From positions 1 to 41,728 of the forward strand of contig NZ_LVJR01000117.1 of NCBI RefSeq assembly GCF_001617365.1: a DNA stretch of 41,728 bases, written 5' to 3'. The translations under genes were made by a program, and so were the position numbers. The notes beneath the pieces are model-generated. The model saw only the letters and a list, made by a program, of their open reading frames with translations. It made no database searches and was not told the DNA's origin. This document shows positions 1 through 8,552 of the stretch, one piece after another. Every line of letters begins with the position of its first letter. Position 1 is the first letter of the stretch. The DNA comes from Rhodanobacter sp. FW104-R8. GTDB taxonomy: Bacteria; Pseudomonadota; Gammaproteobacteria; Xanthomonadales; Rhodanobacteraceae.

Positions 1-107
1 CTCCAGCACAAGACGTCCACACAATTCACCTGCGCACACTGTCAAAGATCTTCACCGCATCGACCACCCTTTCGGGGATCGCTCCGAGACCTTTCGTCCC
101 GGGTGAG
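1..107 (-). other. rRNA operon leader with boxA-like element
   Basis: Read on the minus strand, this stretch has the look of the leader of a ribosomal RNA operon. AGATCTTTGACA (minus strand of 40-51) resembles the boxA antitermination element (TGCTCTTTAACA in E. coli). It is followed by GTGTGCGCAGG and GAATTGTGTGGACGTC, similar to the boxC region just before 16S rRNA in gammaproteobacteria. Two promoters lie upstream at 114-238. The 16S gene itself should begin a short way left of base 1 and is not in the window. Recognition is by motif memory, not by alignment. Confidence 0.75.
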
Positions 108-113
108 CCGCCC

Positions 114-141
114 ATTCTACATCGCTTTTTACGTCCGTCAA
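114..141 (-). promoter_or_regulatory. rRNA promoter P2 (downstream)
   Basis: On the minus strand there is a -35 TTGACG (136-141), a 16-base spacer and a -10 TAGAAT (114-119). A GC-rich GGGCGGCTC follows, giving a start near base 107. The promoter lies about 60 bases before the boxA-like element. TTCTTCTGA sits 4 bases upstream of the -35, inside the perfect palindrome GAAGAAGCTTCTTC (149-162). Confidence 0.65.
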
Positions 142-210
142 CACCTCAGAAGAAGCTTCTTCGATGCCCCGTCAGCTCGTCTGACGACGTTGGGCGACTG
201 CGGGGCGCGA

Positions 211-238
211 ATAATACGACGTGGGATTATTTTGGCAA
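211..238 (-). promoter_or_regulatory. rRNA promoter P1 (upstream)
   Basis: On the minus strand there is a -35 TTGCCA (233-238), a 16-base spacer and a near-consensus -10 TATTAT (211-216). It is followed by TCGCGCCCCG, the GC-rich discriminator typical of stringently controlled rRNA promoters. The same TTCTTCTGA word as at P2 lies 8 bases upstream of the -35, inside palindrome TTCTTCAGAAGAA (243-255). The remaining gap back to the tyrS stop (255-353) holds an inverted repeat AATCTCGCG/CGCGAGATT (254-262 and 288-296) without a T-run, so it is a weak terminator candidate at best. Confidence 0.65.
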
Positions 239-353
239 GCGTTTCTTCAGAAGAATCTCGCGCAAGTGTTGCAAACGGCTGAGTCGTCGCGAGATTTTCC
301 CTGTGCCGGCAGGCACGCCAGCCCGGGCGGGCGGCGCCGGATCAACCCACGGT

Positions 354-1565
354 TCAGGCGGAGACGAGCCGGACGCGAGCGAAATTCCGCTTGCCCACCT
401 GCAGCACGCCCTCGAAGCCGGCGCCAAAGACGCGCTGCGCATCCTCGACGACATCCGCGTCGATGCGCACGGCACGCTCCTTCAGCTTGCGGTTCGCCTC
501 GGAGTTGCTCGCGGTGAGACCGGCCGCAGTCAGCAGAGCGGCCAGACGGATGCCCTCGGCGGGCACCGCGATGTCCGCCTGCGGCAGCAGCGAGGTATCG
601 CCTTCGCCTCGCACCACCGCCTGCCAGCCGGCGATCGCCTGCTCGGCGGCGGCCGCATCGTGGAAGCGCGTGGCCAGTTCGCGCGCCAGCCGCAGCTTGG
701 CGTCGCGCGGGTTGAGTGTGCCGCCGGCCACATCCCGCTTCATCCGCGCCAGCTCGTCCAGCGTCACCTCGAAGCTGAGCAGCTCGAACCAGCGCCACAT
801 CAGCTCGTCGCCGATCTTCATGGTCTTGGTGACGATGTCGATCGCCGGCTCGTTGATGCCGATGTAGTTGCCTAGCGACTTGGACATCTTGTTCACGCCG
901 TCCAGGCCTTCCAGCAGCGGCATGGTCAGCACGATCTGCGGCGACTGGCCGTGATGCTCCTGCAGCGCGCGGCCCATCAGCAGGTTGAACTTCTGGTCGG
1001 TGCCGCCCAGCTCCACGTCCGCCTTCAACGCCACCGAGTCGTAGCCCTGCACCAGCGGATACAGGAATTCATGGATCGCGATCGGCTGCTGCGCCGCGTA
1101 GCGCTTGGTGAAATCGTCGCGCTCAAGCATGCGCGCCACGGTGTGCTGGGCGGCGAGCTTGATCATGTCGGCCGCATTCATCTTGCCGAACCACTCGGAG
1201 TTGAAGCGCAGTTCGGTCTTCTCGCGATCGAGCACCTTGTAGACCTGCTCGGCATAGGTCTCGGCGTTGGCCAGCACATCCTCGCGGGTAAGCGGCTTGC
1301 GGGTGACGTTCTTGCCGGTGGGGTCGCCGATCATGCCGGTGAAGTCACCGATCAGGAAGATTACCTGGTGGCCCAGGTTCTGGAACTGGCGCATCTTGTT
1401 CAGCAGCACGGTGTGGCCCAGGTGCAGGTCCGGTGCGGTCGGATCGAAGCCCGCCTTGACCCGCAACGGGCGACCGCCCTTCAGCCGTTCGGCCAGGTCT
1501 TCCCGCTTGATGATTTCGTCGGCGCCGCGCGCAATCGTGGCCAGCGCCTGGTCGAACTCGCTCAT
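354..1565 (-). CDS. tyrS: tyrosyl-tRNA synthetase
   Basis: Class I aminoacyl-tRNA synthetase that charges tRNA-Tyr with tyrosine in the cytoplasm. The 403-residue protein has the ATP-binding HIGH-type motif HLGH at residues 48-51 (in [11 protein letters not shown]) and KMSKS at 226-230. A C-terminal S4-like RNA-binding segment starts around residue 340, seen in [17 protein letters not shown]. The length is normal for the TyrRS branch common in gammaproteobacteria. The ATG start (MSEFDQ) has a purine-rich GAGAGAA a few bases upstream. It diverges from the M23 peptidase gene and lies directly upstream of the rRNA promoters, an arrangement I recall from other Xanthomonadales. No terminator with a T-run is visible behind it. 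Confidence 0.96.
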   Translation of the reverse strand: MSEFDQALATIARGADEIIKREDLAERLKGGRPLRVKAGFDPTAPDLHLGHTVLLNKMRQFQNLGHQVIFLIGDFTGMIGDPTGKNVTRKPLTREDVLANAETYAEQVYKVLDREKTELRFNSEWFGKMNAADMIKLAAQHTVARMLERDDFTKRYAAQQPIAIHEFLYPLVQGYDSVALKADVELGGTDQKFNLLMGRALQEHHGQSPQIVLTMPLLEGLDGVNKMSKSLGNYIGINEPAIDIVTKTMKIGDELMWRWFELLSFEVTLDELARMKRDVAGGTLNPRDAKLRLARELATRFHDAAAAEQAIAGWQAVVRGEGDTSLLPQADIAVPAEGIRLAALLTAAGLTASNSEANRKLKERAVRIDADVVEDAQRVFGAGFEGVLQVGKRNFARVRLVSA

Positions 1566-1631
1566 GCATTTCTCTCTGGAGGATGACGATGACGGGCAGC
1601 AGTCGGGATTGTGACTGCGCTGTCGGCGTTA

Positions 1632-1660
1632 ATTGTGCGTTAACCGGGAATATCGCGCAA
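1632..1660 (-). promoter_or_regulatory. candidate tyrS promoter
   Basis: On the minus strand TTGCGC (1655-1660), 17 bases and CACAAT (1632-1637) could be -35 and -10 for tyrS. The match is partial. The overlapping repeat GTTAACGCACAATTAACG could alternatively be an operator. Confidence 0.3.
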
Positions 1661-1679
1661 ACCCTTGATGGAAAAGGCG

Positions 1680-1709
1680 TTGACGCCATTTACACATGAC
1701 CGTTATGGT
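1680..1709 (+). promoter_or_regulatory. candidate mepM-like promoter
   Basis: TTGACG (1680-1685), an 18-base spacer and TATGGT (1704-1709) give a predicted start near 1716. If real, this excludes the upstream start codons at 1696 and 1705 and supports ATG 1750 for the peptidase gene. Confidence 0.4.
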
Positions 1710-1749
1710 ACGCGCAGTTTGCGACTTTGTATCGCGGGGCGCGTACGGC

Positions 1750-3195
1750 ATGGCAGAAGAAAATCAGGGGGCGCGGCAAGCCCGCAGGCAGGCGATCTGC
1801 CGCAAAACGCTGCGTCGCCACTCCCGTTTCTACGAGCGTTGCGCGCACTGGTCGTTCAACCGTTCGGGCGAAGTCGAACCGATCCGCTGGCACCGCGAGC
1901 GACTGGTGCTCGCCGGCACCGCGCTGCTGATCACCCTGTTGTCCGGCTTCATCATGCCCGCCTGGGCCAGCGCCATGCGCCCCGCTCCCGCGCCGGAACT
2001 GCATTCGTTGCTGCCGCTGGCGTTGCCCAAGGTCGCACCGCCGGATGCCTCGGCCGCCACCGTCGACGAATGGCAGGTGGTACGGGTGCAGCCCGGCCAG
2101 ACGCTGTCGGATATCTTCACCGCGCGTGGCCTCGGCATGGCCGACCTGCAGAAGGTGCTGGACGCCGCCGGTGACGCCCGATCCGCGCTGCACAGCATCC
2201 GCCCGGGGGAGGAATTCGACTTCCTGCTCGGCGCCGACGGCAGCCTCAACGGCTTCCGCTTCGACCGCGACCAGGCCAGCCGCGCGACGGTCCGCTTCGA
2301 CGGCACGCAACCCACCGTGGCCGTCCAGCAACGCGACATGGACCTGCGCGAACAGGTGGCGCACGGCGTGATCCGCAGCAGCCTGTACGCCGCCGGCGAC
2401 CAGGCCGGCATGGACGCGGCGATGGTGGGCAAGCTCGCCGACCTGTTCAAGTACGACATCGACTTCGTGCAGGACCTGCGCGAGGGCGACAGCTTCACGG
2501 TGATCTACGACGACATCTATCGCGACGGCGTGCGCTACGGCCAGGGCAACATCATCGCGGCGGAGTTCATCAACCAGGGCAAGCGCTATACCGCCTACCG
2601 CTTCAGGAAGGCCGACGGCAGCTACGGCTGGTACAGCGAGGACGGCCGGCCGATCCAGAAATCGTTCCTGCGCATCCCGGTCGACTTCACCCGCATCTCC
2701 TCGCAGTTCAGCGTCGCGCGCATGCACCCGATCCTCGGCCGCATGCGGGCGCACAAGGGCGTCGACTACGCCGCGCCCAGCGGCACCCCGATCCATGCCG
2801 CCGGCGACGGCGTGATCAAGTTCCACGGCTGGGAACGCGGCTACGGCAATTTCGTGGTTATCCAGCACAACAGCAGCATCAGCACCGCCTACGGCCACAT
2901 GTCGCGCTTCGTGAAAGGCCAGCGCGTGGGCGAGCGCGTGCGCCAGGGAGAGGTGATCGGCTACGTCGGCATGACCGGCCTGGCCACCGGCCCGCACCTG
3001 CACTACGAATTCCGCGTCAATGGCGCGCAGCGCAACCCGCAGACGGTGACCCTGCCCAAGCCCGAGCCGCTGCCCGCCGCGCAGATGGCGCGCTTCAAGG
3101 CCGAGGTGGTGAAGCCGCAGCTGGCGCGACTGACTGAGCTGGACGCACGCATCAGGCTGGCGCGCACCGGCGCCCCGGCCAACCACGACAACTGA
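1750..3195 (+). CDS. mepM: M23 murein DD-endopeptidase, MepM type
   Basis: Probable zinc metallopeptidase that cuts peptidoglycan cross-links in the periplasm during wall growth. From ATG 1750 it is 481 residues long. A basic N-terminus of about 50 residues is followed by one membrane anchor (LVLAGTALLITLLSGFI, about residues 50-70) and a LysM/OapA-like region (VVRVQPGQTLSDIF). An M23 domain closes the protein. It has the two zinc motifs HKGVDYAAPSGTP and HLHYEF, plus the intervening AYGHM. In-frame starts at 1696 and 1705 exist, but the best promoter overlaps them. anmK begins 13 bases downstream, so the two are probably co-transcribed and couple wall cutting to recycling. The exact cut site (D,D- or other bond) is inferred from the family. 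Confidence 0.85.
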   Translation: MAEENQGARQARRQAICRKTLRRHSRFYERCAHWSFNRSGEVEPIRWHRERLVLAGTALLITLLSGFIMPAWASAMRPAPAPELHSLLPLALPKVAPPDASAATVDEWQVVRVQPGQTLSDIFTARGLGMADLQKVLDAAGDARSALHSIRPGEEFDFLLGADGSLNGFRFDRDQASRATVRFDGTQPTVAVQQRDMDLREQVAHGVIRSSLYAAGDQAGMDAAMVGKLADLFKYDIDFVQDLREGDSFTVIYDDIYRDGVRYGQGNIIAAEFINQGKRYTAYRFRKADGSYGWYSEDGRPIQKSFLRIPVDFTRISSQFSVARMHPILGRMRAHKGVDYAAPSGTPIHAAGDGVIKFHGWERGYGNFVVIQHNSSISTAYGHMSRFVKGQRVGERVRQGEVIGYVGMTGLATGPHLHYEFRVNGAQRNPQTVTLPKPEPLPAAQMARFKAEVVKPQLARLTELDARIRLARTGAPANHDN

Positions 3196-3208
3196 GCGCC
3201 CGCCGCGC

Positions 3209-4339
3209 ATGGATGACGCCTCTGCGCTTTACATCGGGCTGATCTCCGGCACCAGCGCCGACAGCATCGATGCCGCACTGATCGGCTTCAGTCGCGGCGT
3301 ACCGCAACTGCAGGCGAGTCACGCGCACCCCTGGCCGGAGGATCTACGCAGCCGGATGCTCGCGCTGGCCCAGGGCGAGGGCGCACTCGACCTGGATGCA
3401 TTCGGACGGCTGGACGTCCAGATCGGCCACTGCTTCGCCGATGCCGCGACACAACTGCTCGAGCGCAGCGGCACGCCGGCAGCGGCCGTCCGCGCGATAG
3501 GTTCACACGGCCAGACGCTGCGCCATCGCCCCACCGGCGAATACCCGTTCACCCTGCAGCTGGGCGACCCCAGCGTGATCGCCGAACGCTGCGGCATCGA
3601 CGTGGTGGCGGATTTCCGCCGTGCCGACGTCGCGGCAGGCGGGCAGGGCGCGCCGCTGCTGCCGGCGCTGCATGCGATGCTGCTGGCGCGCCCAGGGCAT
3701 GCACGGGTGGTGCTCAACCTCGGCGGCATCGCCAACATCACCGCGCTGGGCGCCGACGGCAGCGTGTTCGGCTTCGATACCGGCCCGGCCAACGGCCTGC
3801 TCGACGCCTGGTGCCTGCGCCAGCGCGGCGAACCGTTCGATCGCGCTGGCGCGTATGCCGCCAGCGGCCGCGTCGACGCCGGCCTGCTCGATGCGTTGCT
3901 GGCCGATCCCTACTTCGCGCTGCCGCCGCCGAAGAGCACCGGGCGCGAATACTTCCATCTGGACTGGCTGGCCGCGCGCGCACCGCGCGCCACGCTGGAC
4001 CCGGCCGACGTGCAGGCGACGCTGCTGGAGCTCACCGCGCGCAGCATCGCCTCGGCGATCGCCCGGCACGCGCCGCAGGCGCAGGAGGTGCTGGCCTGCG
4101 GCGGCGGCGTGCACAACAATGCGCTGATGCACCGCCTTGGCGAACTGCTGGCGCCGCGTGTGTTGCTGGGCACCTCGCGCTACGGCATCGACCCGGACTT
4201 CCTCGAAGCCACCGCGTTCGCCTGGCTGGCGCGGCAGCGCCTGCTCGGCCTGCCCGGCAACCTGCCGACGGTGACCGGCGCCCGCGGGCCGCGGGTGCTG
4301 GGTGCGATCTATTCCGCGCCCGCCGCGCGCCCGGCATAG
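3209..4339 (+). CDS. anmK: anhydro-N-acetylmuramic acid kinase
   Basis: Phosphorylates and opens 1,6-anhydro-N-acetylmuramic acid to MurNAc-6-phosphate in cytoplasmic peptidoglycan recycling. The 376 residues match the family length. Recognisable blocks are the phosphate loop GLISGTSADSIDAAL near the N-terminus, ADFRRADVAAGGQGAP, LNLGGIANITAL, PKSTGREYF and the C-terminal LPGNLPTVTGA. The first loop is usually GTSxDGxD; here G is replaced by S (GTSADSID), which is a minor oddity. It sits 13 bases behind the M23 peptidase gene and near ampG, whose product imports the same class of anhydro-muropeptides. Its last 31 bases overlap the end of the convergent small gene at 4309-4620. Confidence 0.95.
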   Translation: MDDASALYIGLISGTSADSIDAALIGFSRGVPQLQASHAHPWPEDLRSRMLALAQGEGALDLDAFGRLDVQIGHCFADAATQLLERSGTPAAAVRAIGSHGQTLRHRPTGEYPFTLQLGDPSVIAERCGIDVVADFRRADVAAGGQGAPLLPALHAMLLARPGHARVVLNLGGIANITALGADGSVFGFDTGPANGLLDAWCLRQRGEPFDRAGAYAASGRVDAGLLDALLADPYFALPPPKSTGREYFHLDWLAARAPRATLDPADVQATLLELTARSIASAIARHAPQAQEVLACGGGVHNNALMHRLGELLAPRVLLGTSRYGIDPDFLEATAFAWLARQRLLGLPGNLPTVTGARGPRVLGAIYSAPAARPA

Positions 4340-4620
4340 CCGATGCTTTCCGGCGCCAGTTGAGTCGGCCGGGTCTGCGCCAGCGCGCGCAACGCTTCCT
4401 GGAACACCCCCTGTTCCGCGGCCTCCCAATCGCCATCGAGGACCGCCAGTGCATCGGGGTCACGCAGACTCTCGCTGAATTGCTGCGCGGCCGAGATGCC
4501 CAGGCCGCAGCGCAGGGCGTGCAGCATCACGTCATTGATCGAGCACTGGCGATCCCTGGCCAGCGACCTGATGCGCTCGACGAGCAGGCTGTCGATATGC
4601 TGCAGGATCATGTCCGGCAT
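4309..4620 (-). CDS. small ribbon-helix-helix-like protein
   Basis: A 103-residue protein without a firm family assignment. The N-terminal half (MILQHIDSLLVERIRSLA then RDRQCSINDVMLHALRCGLG) has the beta-strand plus two-helix pattern of Arc/MetJ ribbon-helix-helix DNA-binding proteins and antitoxins. The C-terminal half (SESLRDPDALAVLDGDWEAA) is acidic, as in many antitoxin toxin-binding tails. ATG 4620 is chosen because GGAG lies 8 bases upstream; the in-frame GTG at 4629 would be only one base from GGAG. It converges on anmK and overlaps it by 31 bases. No toxin-like partner follows. It could be a solitary regulator or a conserved protein of unknown role. Confidence 0.6.
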   Translation of the reverse strand: MPDMILQHIDSLLVERIRSLARDRQCSINDVMLHALRCGLGISAAQQFSESLRDPDALAVLDGDWEAAEQGVFQEALRALAQTRPTQLAPESIGYAGRAAGAE

Positions 4621-4757
4621 AAGCGTCACTCCGTGTTACACATGCCCTGTGTCGCGGATCCTTGCACAACCGCCGCCGCGGTACACACCGCGATGACGAT
4701 TTCGTGGCCGACTTGGCAATTCCGCTGTGAACGCAGCCACGCCCGGCCATCGACGAC

Positions 4758-6074
4758 CTAGGCGGCGCCTTCCGCCGCCGCACGCGCACGCTCTTCGCCG
4801 CGGAAGTATCGCCACAGGCCGGCGAACAGCAGCACCGACGGCAGCACCGCCAGCACCGTGATGACGAAGTAGCCGCCGTAGCCGGTGGCGGTGGCGATGC
4901 CGCCGGCGAAGAAGCCGAGCAGCTTGCCGGGCAGGTTGACCAGCGAGCTCAGCAGCGCGTACTGGGTGGCGGTGTGCTGGCGGTTGACCAGCGAGGAGAG
5001 GAACGCCACCGTCGGCGGCCCCAGCATGCCCAGGGTAAGGTTCTCGCCGGAGATCACCAGGGTCAGCACCAGCAGGTCGCCCGGATGGTCGATCAGCAGC
5101 AGGTACAGCAGGTTGCTGCAGCCACACAGCACGATGGTGGCGCCGAGCGGGCGCCACGCGCCCCAGCGTGCCACCGCGGCACCGCCGAGGAACACGCCGA
5201 CGATGCCGATCCAGATCCCGTAGATCTTGGTGATCGTGCCGATCTCGGTCTTGGAGAAACCCATGTCGCGGTAGAACGGGCTCATGATGCCGCCGATCGT
5301 GGCCTGCTCGGGTATCTTGAACAGCAGCAGGAACAGCAGCGTCACGCCGGCCAGAACCCAGCCGTAGCGGCGGAAGAAATCGGCGAACGGATCGATCACG
5401 CTCTCGCGCATCGCATCGCGCCAGCACGTGGCCCGTACCCGCAGCACCTCCGGCTCGCGCGCGACCAGCGTGGTCGCCAGCGGCACCGCCATCGCCAGCG
5501 CCATCAGCGCGTAGACCAGCCGCCACGGCAGGTGGTCGGCCAGGATCAGCGCCACCGCACCGGCCAGCAGCAGGCCGATGCGGTAGCCGAGCGAGTAGGT
5601 GGCCACCAGCGCGCCCTGCGCCTCGATCGGTGCGATCTCGATGCGATAGGCATCCACCGCGATGTCCTGGGTGGCGCCGAAAAACGCCACCGCCAGCGTG
5701 GCGGCGACGAACGGCACCAGCTGCTGCGGAGTCAGCACGGCCATCGCAATCAGGCCCGCGGTCACGCCCAGTTGCGCGAACAGCAGCCAGCCGCGGCGCT
5801 GGCCGAGGCGGCCGAAGCCGGGGATCCGCCCATGGTCGAGCAGCGGTGCCCACACGAACTTGAACGCATAGGTCATGCCGGCACTGGCGATCATCGTGAT
5901 GTCTTTCAGCTCGATGCCGTTTTCCTTCAGCCAGTACGCCAGCGTGCCGGCCACCAGCAGGAACGGCAGGCCGGAGGAGAAGCCGAACAGGAACATCGTC
6001 CACGCCGCCGGTTGGGCGAACGCCCGCCATACCGACGGCTTCGCCGGCTTACGCGCCAGCGGCTCAGTCGGCAT
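4758..6074 (-). CDS. ampG: AmpG-type muropeptide permease (MFS)
   Basis: Inner-membrane major facilitator transporter expected to import GlcNAc-1,6-anhydroMurNAc peptides from the periplasm. The 438-residue sequence is hydrophobic throughout, with about 12 membrane segments. It carries family blocks such as FGFSSGLPFLLVAGTLAYWL, KFVWAPLLD and FFGATQDIAVDAYRIE. The C-terminus (EERARAAAEG) is charged and cytoplasmic. Its start overlaps the stop of xth by 11 bases (ATGCCGACTGA), so translation of the two is probably coupled. Proximity to anmK supports the muropeptide role. Homologues of this size can have other substrates, so the substrate is inferred. Confidence 0.88.
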   Translation of the reverse strand: MPTEPLARKPAKPSVWRAFAQPAAWTMFLFGFSSGLPFLLVAGTLAYWLKENGIELKDITMIASAGMTYAFKFVWAPLLDHGRIPGFGRLGQRRGWLLFAQLGVTAGLIAMAVLTPQQLVPFVAATLAVAFFGATQDIAVDAYRIEIAPIEAQGALVATYSLGYRIGLLLAGAVALILADHLPWRLVYALMALAMAVPLATTLVAREPEVLRVRATCWRDAMRESVIDPFADFFRRYGWVLAGVTLLFLLLFKIPEQATIGGIMSPFYRDMGFSKTEIGTITKIYGIWIGIVGVFLGGAAVARWGAWRPLGATIVLCGCSNLLYLLLIDHPGDLLVLTLVISGENLTLGMLGPPTVAFLSSLVNRQHTATQYALLSSLVNLPGKLLGFFAGGIATATGYGGYFVITVLAVLPSVLLFAGLWRYFRGEERARAAAEGAA

Positions 6075-6834
6075 AGTCGACGGTATATGGCGCGTGGTCG
6101 GAGAAGCGCTCGTCGCGGTAGATCGAGCAGGCCTTCAGGCGCTCGCGCAAGCTTGGCGAGACGACCTGGTAGTCGATGCGCCACCCCACATTGTTCGCCC
6201 GCGCCTGGCCGCGGTTCGACCACCAGGTGTATTCGACCGCGTCCGGCTTGATCGCGCGGAAACTGTCTACCCAGCCGCGCTCGCGGAACAGCAGGTCCAG
6301 CCATGCGCGCTCTTCCGGCAGGCAGCCGGAATTCTTCTGGTTGGAACTCCAGTTCTTGATGTCGTTCTTGGTGTGCACGATGTTCCAGTCGCCGCAGATC
6401 ACGTAGTCGCGGCCGCTCTTCAGCCACGCATCGAAGATCGGCGTGATCCACTCCATCGCCTTGAACTTGAACTGCTGGCGCTCGTCGCCGGAGGAGCCGG
6501 ACGGGAAGTACAGCGAGACCACGCTGAGCTGGCCGAAGCGCGCCTCGATGTAGCGCCCCTCGTTGTCGAACTCGTCCCAGCCCAGTCCGGTGAGTACCTG
6601 GTCGGGCTCGCGCCTGGCGTAGATCGCCACGCCGCTGTAGCCCTTCTTGCTGGTCGCGTCGCGATAGAAGCAGTGATGGCCGTCGGGGCGGAACATCGGG
6701 TCGGTGAGCTGGCCTTCCTGCGCCTTGGTCTCCTGCAGGCAGACCACGTCGGCGCGCTGACGCCGCAGCCACTCGAACACGCCTTTGCTGGCGGCCGAAC
6801 GAATGCCGTTGGCATTGAAGCTGATGATGCGCAT
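6064..6834 (-). CDS. xth: exodeoxyribonuclease III (AP endonuclease)
   Basis: Magnesium-dependent 3'-5' exonuclease and AP endonuclease of base-excision repair, of the endonuclease/exonuclease/phosphatase fold. The 256 residues include the asparagine of SFNANGIR, the metal-binding glutamate E35 in LQETKAQ, the GDWNIVHTKNDIKN block and the catalytic Asp-His pair at 246-247 (SDHAPY). The start has a strong GAGGAG a few bases before the ATG. A good -10, TATGAT (minus strand of 6858-6863), lies upstream without a clear -35. It is the first gene of a leftward pair with ampG and is divergent from pyrE. Confidence 0.93.
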   Translation of the reverse strand: MRIISFNANGIRSAASKGVFEWLRRQRADVVCLQETKAQEGQLTDPMFRPDGHHCFYRDATSKKGYSGVAIYARREPDQVLTGLGWDEFDNEGRYIEARFGQLSVVSLYFPSGSSGDERQQFKFKAMEWITPIFDAWLKSGRDYVICGDWNIVHTKNDIKNWSSNQKNSGCLPEERAWLDLLFRERGWVDSFRAIKPDAVEYTWWSNRGQARANNVGWRIDYQVVSPSLRERLKACSIYRDERFSDHAPYTVDYAD

Positions 6835-6999
6835 GCGAACTCCTCGGGCGGCGGATCATCATAGCAACCATACCGGCCCGGTCCGTCCTCCGCGCGGGCG
6901 CCAGCGCCGGCTTCGTCCGCGACGGCTGTACCATGGCGGCCGTGCCGGCCCGCAGCGCCCGCTGTCGCGGCCCGACTTCCACCGTTTGCGAGATTTTCC

Positions 7000-7647
7000 G
7001 TGCACGACTACCAGCGCGACTTCATCGAACTCACCCTGCGCCGCGAGGTGCTGCGCTTCGGCGAATTCACCCTGAAATCCGGCCGCCAGAGCCCGTACTT
7101 CTTCAACATGGGCCGGATCGACTCGGGCGCTGCGCTGGCCCAGCTCGGCCGCGCCTACGCCGCCGCCGTGATGAACTCCGGCATCGCCGTCGACATGCTG
7201 TTCGGCCCGGCCTACAAGGGCATCGCGCTGGCCGCCGCCACTGCCATTGCGCTGGCCGATGGCCACGGCCGTGACCTGCCGTGGGCATACAACCGCAAGG
7301 AGGCGAAGGATCACGGCGAGGGTGGGGTGCTGGTCGGTGCACCTCTGGAGGGCCGGGTGCTGATCGTGGACGATGTGATGACCGCCGGCACCGCGGTGCG
7401 CGAGTCGCTGGCGCTGATCCGCGCCCATGGCGCCAGCCCGGCCGGCGTGCTGATCGCGCTGGACCGGCAGGAGCGCGGGCAGGGCGAGCGCTCCGCCGCG
7501 CAGGAGCTGGCGGCCGACTACGGCATCCCGGTGATCGCGATCACCAGCCTCGACGACGTGCTGGCATATGCCGGCGAACGGCCGCAACTGGCGGCCGAAC
7601 ACGCCCGCCTGCTGGCCTACCGCGAACGCTACGGCGTCCGGCGCTGA
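7000..7647 (+). CDS. pyrE: orotate phosphoribosyltransferase
   Basis: Converts orotate and PRPP to orotidine monophosphate in pyrimidine synthesis. The 215-residue protein begins at GTG 7000 ([11 protein letters not shown]), a start fixed by homology because no strong ribosome site is present. The PRPP-binding motif [14 protein letters not shown] lies at about residues 119-132. [11 protein letters not shown] and [12 protein letters not shown] are the substrate loop and the catalytic flexible loop. Xanthomonadales and pseudomonads often place pyrE divergently from xth, as here. No pyrimidine-dependent attenuator is apparent in the 165-base gap upstream. Confidence 0.95.
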   Translation: MHDYQRDFIELTLRREVLRFGEFTLKSGRQSPYFFNMGRIDSGAALAQLGRAYAAAVMNSGIAVDMLFGPAYKGIALAAATAIALADGHGRDLPWAYNRKEAKDHGEGGVLVGAPLEGRVLIVDDVMTAGTAVRESLALIRAHGASPAGVLIALDRQERGQGERSAAQELAADYGIPVIAITSLDDVLAYAGERPQLAAEHARLLAYRERYGVRR

Positions 7648-7738
7648 TCCCGGCTTCCGGCCGGCGCACTCCAGCGAACCCGGTCACAGTGGCGATCATC
7701 GCCGCCGGCACCGCGGTAGGCAGCGCGATGACGGCGGC

Positions 7739-7744
7739 TATACT
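7739..7744 (+). promoter_or_regulatory. -10 element ahead of the DUF4124 gene
   Basis: TATACT (7739-7744) is a good -10 that would start transcription near 7751, leaving a short leader with GGGGGAG directly before ATG 7766. The matching -35 region (GTAGGC) is poor. Confidence 0.35.
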
Positions 7745-7765
7745 TGGCCTTCCAAGGGGGAGTTC

Positions 7766-8407
7766 ATGCGTAATACCTTGCTCATCGCCGCTGCCGCCAT
7801 GCTGCTCGCCAGCCTGTCCGTGCGCGCACAGAACAGCGGCAACATCCGCTACAAGTGGCATGACGCCCAGGGCCTGATGCATTTCAGCGACAGCCTCACC
7901 GCCGAGGCGATGAAGTACGGCTATGACCTGGTCAACGACCACGGCATGGTGGTGCAGCACGTGCCGCGTCAGCTGACCGCCGAGGAACGCGCCGCCGCCA
8001 ACAAGCTGGCCGCCGAACAGGCCGCCAGGCAGCGGGCCGCGCAGGAGCAGGCGAATGCCGATGCCCAGATGCTGTCGGCCTACCCGGACGAGGAGTCATA
8101 CAAGATCTCGCTGCAGCAGGTGCTGGACACCATCGACCAGCAGATCCACACCACCCAGATCAACCTGCGCAGCCAGGAGAAGGCGCTGACCGACCTGCTC
8201 GGCCGCGCGGCCGATATCGAGAACGCCAAGGACGCGGTGCCCAAGACCCTCGCCGACAGCATCGCCCAGCAGCGCAACGTGGTCGCCGGGCAGCGCACTA
8301 CGCTGCGCCGCCAGCAGGCCTTGCGGGAACAGACCGTGCAGTCGCAGGCCAAGCAGCGGGCGCATTACCGCGAACTCAAGGCAGCCCAGGCGCAGCCGGC
8401 ACAGTAA
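7766..8407 (+). CDS. secreted DUF4124-type coiled-coil protein
   Basis: A 213-residue exported protein of unknown function. The signal peptide (MRNTLLIAAAAMLLASLS) probably ends after VRA. A DUF4124-like segment follows (YKWHDAQGLMHFSDS), a short beta-rich module found at the N-terminus of many proteobacterial envelope proteins. The rest is Ala/Gln-rich and strongly helical. It contains AEERAAANKLAAEQAARQRA, and the stretch from about residue 100 to the end is likely coiled coil. ATG 7766 is preceded by the strong site GGGGGAG. It is probably a single-gene unit: a -10 lies just upstream and a terminator-like hairpin follows at 8519. The family name is from memory. Confidence 0.75.
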   Translation: MRNTLLIAAAAMLLASLSVRAQNSGNIRYKWHDAQGLMHFSDSLTAEAMKYGYDLVNDHGMVVQHVPRQLTAEERAAANKLAAEQAARQRAAQEQANADAQMLSAYPDEESYKISLQQVLDTIDQQIHTTQINLRSQEKALTDLLGRAADIENAKDAVPKTLADSIAQQRNVVAGQRTTLRRQQALREQTVQSQAKQRAHYRELKAAQAQPAQ

Positions 8408-8518
8408 CGTCCGCCACGGAACCGGCCGCGGCGAGGCGCCTCTCCCGCCATGACGCGACGGGCGTATTCCCGTCCACGCACGAGCCTGTCTTCCGCAGCG
8501 GCAAGCGGGCGCATTCGC

Positions 8519-8552
8519 GCGGGCCCCGGCGACGGCGGGGTCCGCGGCTTTT
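8519..8552 (+). terminator. terminator-like hairpin after the DUF4124 gene
   Basis: GCGGGCCCCG (8519-8528) pairs with CGGGGTCCGC (8536-8545) through ten pairs including one G-U, with a 7-base loop. Only four T follow (8549-8552), after a GGC. It is a moderate rightward terminator that also blocks readthrough into the antisense of the mutase gene. Confidence 0.4.
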
